From Dokdonella sp041395345 (GTDB lineage: Bacteria > Pseudomonadota > Gammaproteobacteria > Xanthomonadales > Rhodanobacteraceae), in the NCBI RefSeq assembly GCF_041395345.1, contig NZ_JAWLAR010000005.1, positions 1-64,000 of the forward strand: a DNA stretch of 64,000 nt, written 5' to 3'. The position numbers and the translations under genes were made by a program. The notes beneath the pieces are model-generated. The model was not told where the DNA came from, ran no database searches, and saw only the letters and a program-made list of their open reading frames with translations. Shown here in pieces: positions 50,294 to 56,811 of the stretch (its first letter is position 1; the number at the start of each line of letters is the position of its first letter).

Positions 50294-50884
50294 TCATTTC
50301 TTCTTGGCTGCCTTCTTCGCAGCTTTCTTCTTGGCAGGTGCTTTCTTGGCAGCGGCCTTCTTCGCCGGAGCCTTCTTCACCGCCGTGACAGCCTTGGCCT
50401 TGGCCGTCTTCTTCCTGGCTGTCTTCTTCCTTGCTGGCGCCTTCTTGGCCGTCTTGGCCACTTTCTTCTTTGCAGCCTTTTTCCGAGCCGGTGCCTTGCG
50501 GGCTACGGCCTTCTTGGCAGCCTTCTTGGCTGCTGGTCGTTTTGCTGCTTTCTTTGTTGCCTTCTTTGTCGCCTTCTTGGCTGCTTTCTTGGCTGCGGGT
50601 TTCTTCTTCGCCGCAGGTTTCTTTTTCGCTGTTGCTTTCTTGGTAGCCATATCGCGTCTTAACTCCTCGTCAGTTGGCAGTGGTTGCCCAGTAAAAGCAT
50701 GAAGAAATGCCTCGCACAGCAAATCGCTGTTTGTGGCGTGGCGCAGGTTGGCGACCTGACGCCGGGTACGTTCATCGGAAAGTAATCTAAGGATGTGGAG
50801 CGGGATCGATACCGTGATCTTTCTTACGGCCGATGATTTCAGGCCGTGCTCGATGTATGGATCGACGAATCTGGTTGCAGCCAT
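50294..50884 (-). CDS. metJ: MetJ methionine repressor fused to a histone-H1-like Lys/Ala-rich tail
   Basis: 196 residues. Residues 1-78 match the MetJ ribbon-helix-helix repressor almost throughout: VRKITVSIPLHILRLLSDER and RRQVANLRHATNSDLLCEAF then LHAFTGQPLP. The DNA-contacting Lys and Thr of the beta ribbon (KIT) are kept. E. coli MetJ has about 27 further residues; here they are replaced by about 118 residues of AAKKA/AKKKPAAKK repeats like the C-terminal domain of histone H1 or Pseudomonas AlgP. The ATG at 50884 follows AAGGA closely. A second ATG at 50650, preceded by GAGGAG, could start the tail alone. Expected role: S-adenosylmethionine-dependent repression of met genes, with the tail giving non-specific DNA binding. 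Confidence 0.93.
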   Translation of the reverse strand: MAATRFVDPYIEHGLKSSAVRKITVSIPLHILRLLSDERTRRQVANLRHATNSDLLCEAFLHAFTGQPLPTDEELRRDMATKKATAKKKPAAKKKPAAKKAAKKATKKATKKAAKRPAAKKAAKKAVARKAPARKKAAKKKVAKTAKKAPARKKTARKKTAKAKAVTAVKKAPAKKAAAKKAPAKKKAAKKAAKKK

Positions 50885-51047
50885 GATTCCTTTTTGCGTC
50901 ATCTGTGTTACTGCGGCGAAAATTATTCCTGTCAAGCCCGCGTGTCAACAGATTTCTTGCCCTCACGGTCAACTTCGAAAACCAGTTTCCGCAGCTGAAT
51001 TTCCGACCCGCCGCATGGATCAGCGGACTATCCCGGCAGTCTGTTTT

Positions 51048-51079
51048 AGACGTATATACGGCTATACTGCCATACATGG
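51048..51079. promoter_or_regulatory. Tandem met-box-like operator (four octamers)
   Basis: Four abutting 8-bp units read AGACGTAT, ATACGGCT, ATACTGCC and ATACATGG; against the met-box consensus AGACGTCT they match 7, 6, 4 and 4 of 8. MetJ binds such directly repeated octamers cooperatively as stacked dimers. The array lies about 165-195 bp upstream of the MetJ-fusion start and overlaps a possible minus-strand promoter (TTGCGG at 51085-51090, 18-base spacer, TATAGC at 51061-51066), suggesting autoregulation. Confidence 0.6.
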
Positions 51080-51234
51080 AAAACCCGCAATGCTCTAATA
51101 GCCAGCATTTGCGGGGGATACAGCGTGTTTTGCCTGATTTTCGCTCGCACACGCACTGCGTGCATTCCACGTCATTGAGTGTGCGCAGCGATCAATGGTA
51201 TCGACGAACAAGCAGCAAGCCACGCGCAAAAATC

Positions 51235-51283
51235 GTCGAAAACAGGGTCGAAAAATATTTTCGTCGCACGGACATTTTCGACC
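51235..51283. repeat. Cluster of GTCGAAAA direct and inverted repeats
   Basis: GTCGAAAA occurs at 51235-51242 and 51247-51254; its inverse occurs as TTTTCGTC (51258-51265, one mismatch) and TTTTCGAC (51275-51282). The outer pair GGTCGAAAA/TTTTCGACC is a perfect 9-bp inverted repeat and CGAAAA/TTTTCG (51249-51263) a second nested one. The elements could be protein binding sites or an RNA structure. Confidence 0.45.
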
Positions 51284-51622
51284 GAAATTTGCCATATCCG
51301 GCGCAAACCGCACCTTCAGTGCTTGCCCGGACAGACCCGGAATCGCGCATCCACTTCGGGCCTGGAACACGATCGAAAGACGCGAACAGGAAACTTTCTG
51401 GCGAAGATCACGCGCGCGTCTCGCGATCGAACGATGTTCGGAACGAAGCATCCGCATCGCTGCTGTCGACGATCGTACCCATCCAGATCATGCGACCGGT
51501 CCGCGAGTTCAAACCCGTCGCGCGGCTGCATGGTCCTTGCGGCGCAGCTACGGGCGAACCGCCATTCGGCTCCCTCGCCCTGACGGCTTTCCGGCAATTC
51601 GGCGGCTCGCTATTTGCCGCAC

Positions 51623-51652
51623 AAAAAAGGACCGGTCTCCCGGTCCTCTTTT
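51623..51652. terminator. Bidirectional intrinsic terminator
   Basis: Stem GGACCGG (51629-51635) and CCGGTCC (51639-51645) with a 3-nt loop, preceded by six A residues and followed by TCTTTTT on the plus strand. Read on the minus strand it is an ideal terminator with T6 directly after the stem; read on the plus strand the T-tract is also good. It is 364 nt downstream of the gcvH stop and would end the gcvT-gcvH transcript, and could also end any plus-strand RNA starting near metJ. Confidence 0.8.
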
Positions 51653-52015
51653 TCTGCCGCGTCGTTTGGCAAACAGAGCCTGGGTCAACGCTGAACAACT
51701 GGCGCAATCGTCACGACGTCTGTCTGCGTGCAGATCGCGCCGCGCTGACGCAAATGGACCGGCCGTCTCGGCAACTGCTCCTGCGTTGCTCTACCTCCTG
51801 CATCCATGCAGTCGCTTCAAGGCAGCGCAACAAGGAGCTGCGCGCAGACAGGCGTCGCCTGACCGATTGGTTCTCTATTGAGACAGGTGGCTTTCAGAAG
51901 GCCCGCCAGCCGCACCGCGAGTCTTGCCGGGGCCACCCGCCTTCACTTCGCCTCGCAGCACGACTGGCAGACCTTCTGAATGCCATGACGATTGTGCCAC
52001 TTGTTCAGCGTTGCC

Positions 52016-52411
52016 CTAGCCCTCTTCGCTTTCAATCAACTCGGCGTAAGCATCCGGATCGAGCAAGTCCTTCAGCTCATCGCGATCGGAAAGCTTGACC
52101 ACGAACATCCAGCCTTCTCCGTAGGGATCTTCATTGATCGTCTCCGGCTTGTCCGCAAGATCTTCGTTGACTGCCACGATCTCTCCGCTGACCGGAGCGT
52201 AAACGTCCGATGCCGCCTTGACGGATTCGACGACCGCAGCAGCGGTGCCGACCTTCGCCATGTCGCCGACGTTCGGCAATTCGACATAGACGAGATCACC
52301 CAGCAATCCCTGGGCATGATCAGAGATACCGATCGTGGCGGTACCGTCATCCTCGACGCGCACCCACTCGTGTGACTTAAGGAAGCTCAGATCGCCGGGA
52401 ATTTCTTTCAT
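52016..52411 (-). CDS. gcvH: Glycine cleavage system H protein
   Basis: 131 residues, the normal length. The lipoyl-lysine is Lys65 in ESVKAASDVYAPVSGEI, and HEWVRVEDDGTATIGISDHA and LGDLVYVELPNVGD are typical. The lipoylated H protein shuttles the aminomethyl group between the P protein, the T protein encoded just upstream, and the L protein. It lies 96 bases after gcvT on the same strand; gcvP is not in the window. Confidence 0.97.
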   Translation of the reverse strand: MKEIPGDLSFLKSHEWVRVEDDGTATIGISDHAQGLLGDLVYVELPNVGDMAKVGTAAAVVESVKAASDVYAPVSGEIVAVNEDLADKPETINEDPYGEGWMFVVKLSDRDELKDLLDPDAYAELIESEEG

Positions 52412-52423
52412 GTCTGCAGGCCT

Positions 52424-52448
52424 GGATTGGAATTCGTGGATTGGAATT
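52424..52448. repeat. Direct repeat in the gcvH leader
   Basis: GGATTGGAATT occurs twice (52424-52434 and 52438-52448) with three bases between, 12 bases upstream of the gcvH start. Its role is unknown; it resembles the GGGAATTGG-type units seen in the ABC-cluster spacers. Confidence 0.4.
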
Positions 52449-52507
52449 GATCTCGAACTTCGAGTTTATCCCGAAACTTTGGCGAGGTCGCGCAAGGCAC
52501 AACGGAT

Positions 52508-53593
52508 TCAGTCGCCGATGGTTGACCTTCCGTCCCGCGCGAATGGATACCGGACCACCCGGACGGGCACTTCTCGACCACGGATATCGACGCGGACGCC
52601 CTCGCTGACGCCGGCCGGGATCCTGGCAAAGGCAATGGCCTTTCCGAGCGTCGGCGAAAAGGTTCCGGAGAGCACTTCACCCTGGCCCGAGGCCGTGAGC
52701 ACGGTCTGGCCGTGGCGAAGGACACCCTTCTCGTCCATGACAAGGCCAACCATGCAACGCTCCACACCCGCTGCCTTCTGCGCAAGCAAGGCGTCGCGAC
52801 CGATGAAATCGCGCCCTTCATCCAGGGAAACGGTCCATTCGAGTCCGGCTTCCAGAGGCGATACGGTGTCGTCCATGTCCTGCCCGTACAGGTTCATGCC
52901 GGCCTCAAGGCGCAGCGTGTCACGAGCTCCGAGGCCGGCCGGCACCACGCCCGCCGCAAGCAGTCGATCCCAGAGGTCTACCGCCGCAGTTTCGGGCACG
53001 ATGATCTCGAAGCCGTCTTCGCCGGTGTAGCCGGTCCGCGCGATGAACAAGTCGTCGCCTTCGATGGCGACGAACTTGCCCATGGCCAGCGCGTGCTGCG
53101 CCGTTTCCGCGCTGAACAGCGAAGCGGCTTTTGCGCGCGCATTCGGACCCTGCACGGCAATCATGGCAAGGTCGGCGCGTTCGCTGACGCGCACATCGAA
53201 TGCCTTCGCCTGCAGGTTGATCCAGGCGAGATCCTTCTCGCGCGTCGAGGCATTCACGACGGTACGGAAGAATCCGTCTCTGACGTAATAGACGATGAGG
53301 TCATCGATGACTCCGCCGTTTTCGTTCAGCATGCACGAATACAGTGCCTTGCCAGGCTTCTTCAGCTTGTCGATGCTGTTGGCAAACAGGCTGCGAAGAA
53401 ATTCGCGGGTACGCGGCCCTTCAAGGTCCACGACGGTCATGTGCGACACGTCGAACATGCCGGCATCACGGCGCACGGCGTGGTGCTCCTCGATCTGGGA
53501 GCCATAATTCAGCGGCATGTCCCAGCCGCCAAAGTCGACCATCTTTGCGCCCAGGGCGCGATGCGAATCGTTGAGGATGGTTTTCCGTGTCAT
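52508..53593 (-). CDS. gcvT: Aminomethyltransferase (glycine cleavage T protein)
   Basis: 361 residues. Family motifs are clear: VDFGGWDMPLNYGSQIEEHH, MFDVSHMTVVDLEGP, YTGEDGFEIIVPE (with the folate-site region), GLGARDTLRLEAGMNLYGQD and the C-terminal barrel with GQGEVLSGTFSPTLGKAIAF. It transfers the methylene carbon of glycine from the H protein to tetrahydrofolate, feeding one-carbon metabolism linked to methionine synthesis. A TATAAT -10 box lies 27 bases upstream of its ATG. gcvH follows. Confidence 0.97.
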   Translation of the reverse strand: MTRKTILNDSHRALGAKMVDFGGWDMPLNYGSQIEEHHAVRRDAGMFDVSHMTVVDLEGPRTREFLRSLFANSIDKLKKPGKALYSCMLNENGGVIDDLIVYYVRDGFFRTVVNASTREKDLAWINLQAKAFDVRVSERADLAMIAVQGPNARAKAASLFSAETAQHALAMGKFVAIEGDDLFIARTGYTGEDGFEIIVPETAAVDLWDRLLAAGVVPAGLGARDTLRLEAGMNLYGQDMDDTVSPLEAGLEWTVSLDEGRDFIGRDALLAQKAAGVERCMVGLVMDEKGVLRHGQTVLTASGQGEVLSGTFSPTLGKAIAFARIPAGVSEGVRVDIRGREVPVRVVRYPFARDGRSTIGD

Positions 53594-53619
53594 GTCCTGC
53601 GCCTTCTTCTGAGGCGCGG

Positions 53620-53625
53620 ATTATA
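53620..53625 (-). promoter_or_regulatory. -10 box of the gcvT promoter
   Basis: Perfect TATAAT on the minus strand, 26 bases before the gcvT ATG. The nearest -35-like hexamer, TTCGGC at a 19-base spacing, is poor. The short leader leaves no room for a glycine riboswitch. Confidence 0.55.
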
Positions 53626-53668
53626 GGGAATGCGGCTCAGGCTTGCCGAACCCTCCCCAACCACCGCA

Positions 53669-54115
53669 CTACCTGACTGTCAGCGTCGTGCCATTGACGC
53701 TGAGGACCTCGACAACCGAACCGGCTTCCCTGTCATCACCCTCGGCCAGCCAGACCGAGTCGCCGATCTTCACCTTTCCTCGACCGTTGACGATGGGCTC
53801 GACCACGGTGACGTGGCGTCCGATCATGCGCGCGCCCTTGCGGTTGAGCAGCGGCTGGTCGTCGCGCAACTCGGTCGCCGGTCGAATGTATTTCCAGTAG
53901 ACGAAGCAGATCAGGACCGAGAGCACGCCAAAGACAACGGCCTGGGCAATGAAGCCCAGGTCGGGAAACAACAGCATGAGCAGTCCCATGACTGCGGCCG
54001 CCAGGCCGATCCAGAGCAGGAAGTAACCTGGGGCGACCAGCTCTGCCGCAATCAGCAACAGGGCCAGCAGCCACCAGCCATAGCTTCCGAGCAGCTTGGA
54101 AATGAAATCGTCCAT
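53669..54115 (-). CDS. NfeD-family membrane protein
   Basis: 148 residues. Two or three N-terminal transmembrane helices (LLALLLIAAELVAPGYFLLW, GLLMLLFPDLGFIAQAVVFG) precede a C-terminal OB-fold domain (NGRGKVKIGDSVWLAEGDD, SVVEVLSVNGTTLTV), the architecture of short NfeD proteins. They work with SPFH/stomatin proteins at membrane microdomains; the SPFH gene is directly upstream with 12 bases between, forming the usual pair. Confidence 0.92.
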   Translation of the reverse strand: MDDFISKLLGSYGWWLLALLLIAAELVAPGYFLLWIGLAAAVMGLLMLLFPDLGFIAQAVVFGVLSVLICFVYWKYIRPATELRDDQPLLNRKGARMIGRHVTVVEPIVNGRGKVKIGDSVWLAEGDDREAGSVVEVLSVNGTTLTVR

Positions 54116-54127
54116 TGCAACTCCAAC

Positions 54128-55090
54128 CTAGCGGATGACAGGGCCGGTCGGGCGCGGCGGGGGTGGTGGCGCCTTCGCATCGGACTTGTCGAACGCGCCC
54201 TTGGCAATCTCGGCGATTCCGGCCAGCGAGCCAAGAATTCCGGTTGCCTCGAACGGCAGGATCAACATCTTCTGGTTTGGCGAGTGCGCCATTTCCTTGA
54301 GTGCCTCGACATACTTGTTGGCGACAAAGTAGTTGATCGCGTTGATGTCGCCACCGGCGATCGCATCAGAGACCATCGTCGTCGCCTTGGCTTCGGCTTC
54401 TGCCAGTCGCTCGCGCGCCTCGGCCTCGCGGAACGCCGCTTCCTTTTCGCCTTCCGCTTCGAGAATCGCCGCCTGCTTCTCGCCGTCGGCCTTGAGGATG
54501 GCCGCCTGACGGAAGCCTTCGGCTTCGAGCACGTTGGCGCGCTTTTCGCGCTCGGCCTTCATCTGGCGTGCCATCGACTCGATCAGGTCGCGCGGCGGCG
54601 AAATGTCCTTGATCTCGATGCGGGTCACCTTGACCCCCCAAGGATGTGTCGCTTCATCGACAACGGCCAGCAGTTTGGCGTTGATCTCGTCGCGCTTGCT
54701 CAATGATTCGTCGAGATCCATCGAGCCGAGCACGGTGCGGATGTTGGTCATGACCAGGGCCAGCGATGCCTGCTCGAGATTGGAAACCTCATACGCTGCC
54801 TTGGCCGCATCGAGCACCTGGTAGAACACGACGCCATCGACGCGAACCACCGCGTTGTCCTTGGTGATGACTTCCTGCGACGGTACGTCGAGCACCTGCT
54901 CCATCATGTTGATCTTGTGGCCCACGCTTTGCACGATCGGCACAAGCAGATGGAAACCGGGCGTCAAGGTGTGCGTGTACTTGCCCCAGCGCTGCACGGT
55001 CCATTCGTAGCCCTGGGGTACGATGCGCACCAGCTTGGCCAGAGCGATAAAGACCAGAACGACAACGATGATTCCAAAAAATCCAGTCAC
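54128..55090 (-). CDS. SPFH/Band-7 stomatin-like protein
   Basis: 320 residues. An N-terminal membrane anchor (FFGIIVVVLVFIALAKLV) is followed by the SPFH domain (RIVPQGYEWTVQRWGKYTHT, TPGFHLLVPIVQSVGHKINM, NAVVRVDGVVFYQVLDAAKA, VVDEATHPWGVKVTRIEIKD). A coiled coil rich in AE repeats (EAEGEKEAAFREAEARERLA) and a C-terminal Pro-rich end follow. It resembles QmcA/paraslipin and forms membrane-bound oligomers, acting with the NfeD protein encoded next. Confidence 0.94.
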   Translation of the reverse strand: MTGFFGIIVVVLVFIALAKLVRIVPQGYEWTVQRWGKYTHTLTPGFHLLVPIVQSVGHKINMMEQVLDVPSQEVITKDNAVVRVDGVVFYQVLDAAKAAYEVSNLEQASLALVMTNIRTVLGSMDLDESLSKRDEINAKLLAVVDEATHPWGVKVTRIEIKDISPPRDLIESMARQMKAEREKRANVLEAEGFRQAAILKADGEKQAAILEAEGEKEAAFREAEARERLAEAEAKATTMVSDAIAGGDINAINYFVANKYVEALKEMAHSPNQKMLILPFEATGILGSLAGIAEIAKGAFDKSDAKAPPPPPRPTGPVIR

Positions 55091-55150
55091 GGCGCTCTCC
55101 CGGCACGATTGATGCCGTCAATCTAGCAGGACTTCGGGCACAAGAGTATG

Positions 55151-56479
55151 TCAGGAGGCGGCCGACGCGCTGGCGGGCTGCGGCAGGGTCAGGCAGACGC
55201 TGAGGCCTCCCTCGGGCCGGTTCGCCAATTGCAGGCGCCCGCCGTGCGCTTCGGCGATCTCGCGAGCCAGTGCCAGCCCCAGTCCGGTTCCGCTGCGCTT
55301 GGTCGAGTAGAAGGGCAGCAGGGCATGGGCAAGCACCGCCTCGCTCATGCCAGGCCCGCGGTCGCGCACCTCGATGCGCACCTCGGCCTCTCGCGTGCGG
55401 ATGGCAAGTTCCACCTCGGCAGGATCGCTTCCCGACTCACCGGCATTCTTGAGCAGGTTGATCAGCAACTGCTCGATCTGGCCACGGTCAAACCGTGCGG
55501 ACCCCGTCGGAGCAGGCTCGAGGAGTCGGAACCGGGAATGCTGTCCCAGCGTTTCCAGGAACGGCCTCCACTCCACGCTCGCCAGCTGGGGAGTCGGCAA
55601 CTTGGCGAAATGCGCATAACCCTGCACGAAGCTGCCCAGATGCGCCGCGCGCTCCTCTATCGTGTCAAACACCAGACCCAATTTCGCCAGTTCGCCGATC
55701 CTCGCCAGCTCGCGGCCCGAGTGGGCGAGTGAGCGGATCGGTGCCAGTGAATTGTTGAGTTCATGACTGACGACGCGGATGACCTTTTTCCAGGTTGCGA
55801 CTTCCTGGCGCGAAAGCTCGCGCGTCATCCGTCGCAGCATGACCATGCGATGGGTGCGCCCCTGCAGCTTGAATTCGCGCTGGGAAAGATGAAAGGTTTC
55901 TTCCTCCTCGCCAAGCTGCACGCTGAAAAGGGCATCCTGTTCGCCGGACAGGGCCTGCGCTAGTTCGGGGGCTGCTTCAGCGACGATCTGGTCGAAGCGG
56001 ATGCCATTCATGGCACGGCCGTCATTGAGCAGTGCGCGAGCGGCGAGATTCGCGTGAACGACATGTCCGCCCGGCTCGACCAGGACCAGCGCATTGGGCG
56101 TGTTCTGTACCACCGTGTCGAGCAGCAGTTCGCGCTGGAAGAGATTCTGGCGCTGGTCGCGCAGGACGCGGCCCAGTTCGTTGTGCGCTTCGACCAGGTC
56201 GCCCACCTCGTCACGCCGCCTGTTGCGAATGGAGAAACTGAAATCCCCATCGCCAAAGGCCGAAACGCTTCCGGACAAGGCGCGTATCAGTCCGGCCACG
56301 GGACTGGCCAGGCGTCGCGCAAGAACGAGCGAGGGCACCAGCAGGGCTAGTGCGGCGACGAATGCCGCGAGTGCCACCGAATCCAGCCAAAGCGAAACCG
56401 CGACGACCGCTGCCGCGGTCAGCAGCACCCAGCCGAACAGGGCGGCCGCAAGTTTTCCCTCCAGTGAAAAGATGCGCAT
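55151..56479 (-). CDS. NtrY-like membrane sensor histidine kinase
   Basis: 442 residues from the ATG at 56479. Two transmembrane helices (LAAALFGWVLLTAAAVVAVS and SVALAAFVAALALLVPSLVL) with hardly any periplasmic loop are followed by a HAMP-like region (LASPVAGLIRALSGSVSAFG), a PAS-like domain (DTVVQNTPNALVLVEPGGHV), the phospho-acceptor His239 (VIRVVSHELNNSLAPIRSLA) and an ATPase domain (INLLKNAGESG, DRGPGMSEAVL, GTGLGLALAREI). It should phosphorylate the sigma-54 activator encoded 332 bases upstream in the same direction. Confidence 0.93.
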   Translation of the reverse strand: MRIFSLEGKLAAALFGWVLLTAAAVVAVSLWLDSVALAAFVAALALLVPSLVLARRLASPVAGLIRALSGSVSAFGDGDFSFSIRNRRRDEVGDLVEAHNELGRVLRDQRQNLFQRELLLDTVVQNTPNALVLVEPGGHVVHANLAARALLNDGRAMNGIRFDQIVAEAAPELAQALSGEQDALFSVQLGEEEETFHLSQREFKLQGRTHRMVMLRRMTRELSRQEVATWKKVIRVVSHELNNSLAPIRSLAHSGRELARIGELAKLGLVFDTIEERAAHLGSFVQGYAHFAKLPTPQLASVEWRPFLETLGQHSRFRLLEPAPTGSARFDRGQIEQLLINLLKNAGESGSDPAEVELAIRTREAEVRIEVRDRGPGMSEAVLAHALLPFYSTKRSGTGLGLALAREIAEAHGGRLQLANRPEGGLSVCLTLPQPASASAAS

Positions 56480-56811
56480 GATGATCCGGAATCCAGAGCC
56501 CTGTGGAATATCGGCGAACCGATCGTGCAGCCGCCCGAACCTCTTGCCAACCGACCTCGGCGCGGACGTGCAGCGACTCTCGGGACTCGCCTCCCTACCT
56601 TGCCGAGGATAGGCGAAACGAAGGCTCGGCATACAGCATCCGGATATTCGACTGCGGGCTGGTGCGGCTCGCACGCGTCGACACGGTGCGATGGGCGCCG
56701 TCCCGTGGCCTTGCACGCGCCGACGCGCTCGATGGCCTCATGCTGACCGTCACGGCGTCGAGGGTCGGGGACATGGCATTGCACTGCCTGGATGCGGGCG
56801 CTACCAGCCGG
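56480..56811. other. Spacer between sigma-54 activator and histidine kinase genes
   Basis: 332 bases on which no supported gene, hairpin, promoter pair or repeat is visible. The in-frame extension of the kinase gene into this stretch is Arg/Pro/Cys-rich and not protein-like. The repeats found in the other spacers of this cluster are absent here. Confidence 0.5.

Larger units (their letters stand above)
50885..52015. other. 1.1-kb region between metJ-fusion and gcvH without a protein gene
   Basis: A long plus-strand open frame crosses this stretch but its translation has no protein character. The region contains the met-box-like array (51048-51079), a cluster of GTCGAAAA repeats (51235-51283), a CGCACAC/GTGTGCG inverted repeat (51146-51185) and a bidirectional intrinsic terminator (51623-51652). 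It may hold a long 5' leader of metJ, a 3' region of the gcv operon and possibly small RNAs. Confidence 0.55.

Noticed and set aside
50294..50650. CRISPR-like or satellite repeat array
   Set aside because: The short repeats (GCCTTCTTGGC-like) have no regular spacers and encode the Lys/Ala-rich tail in frame.
50905..52098. Long plus-strand open frame of nearly 400 codons between metJ and gcvH
   Set aside because: Its translation is rich in Arg, Ser, Pro and Cys without motifs, it runs through the met-box array and an intrinsic terminator, and it overlaps gcvH in antisense.
53594..53668. Glycine riboswitch before gcvT
   Set aside because: Only 75 bases separate gcvT from nfeD, and the -10 box leaves a leader of about 20 bases, too short for the aptamer.
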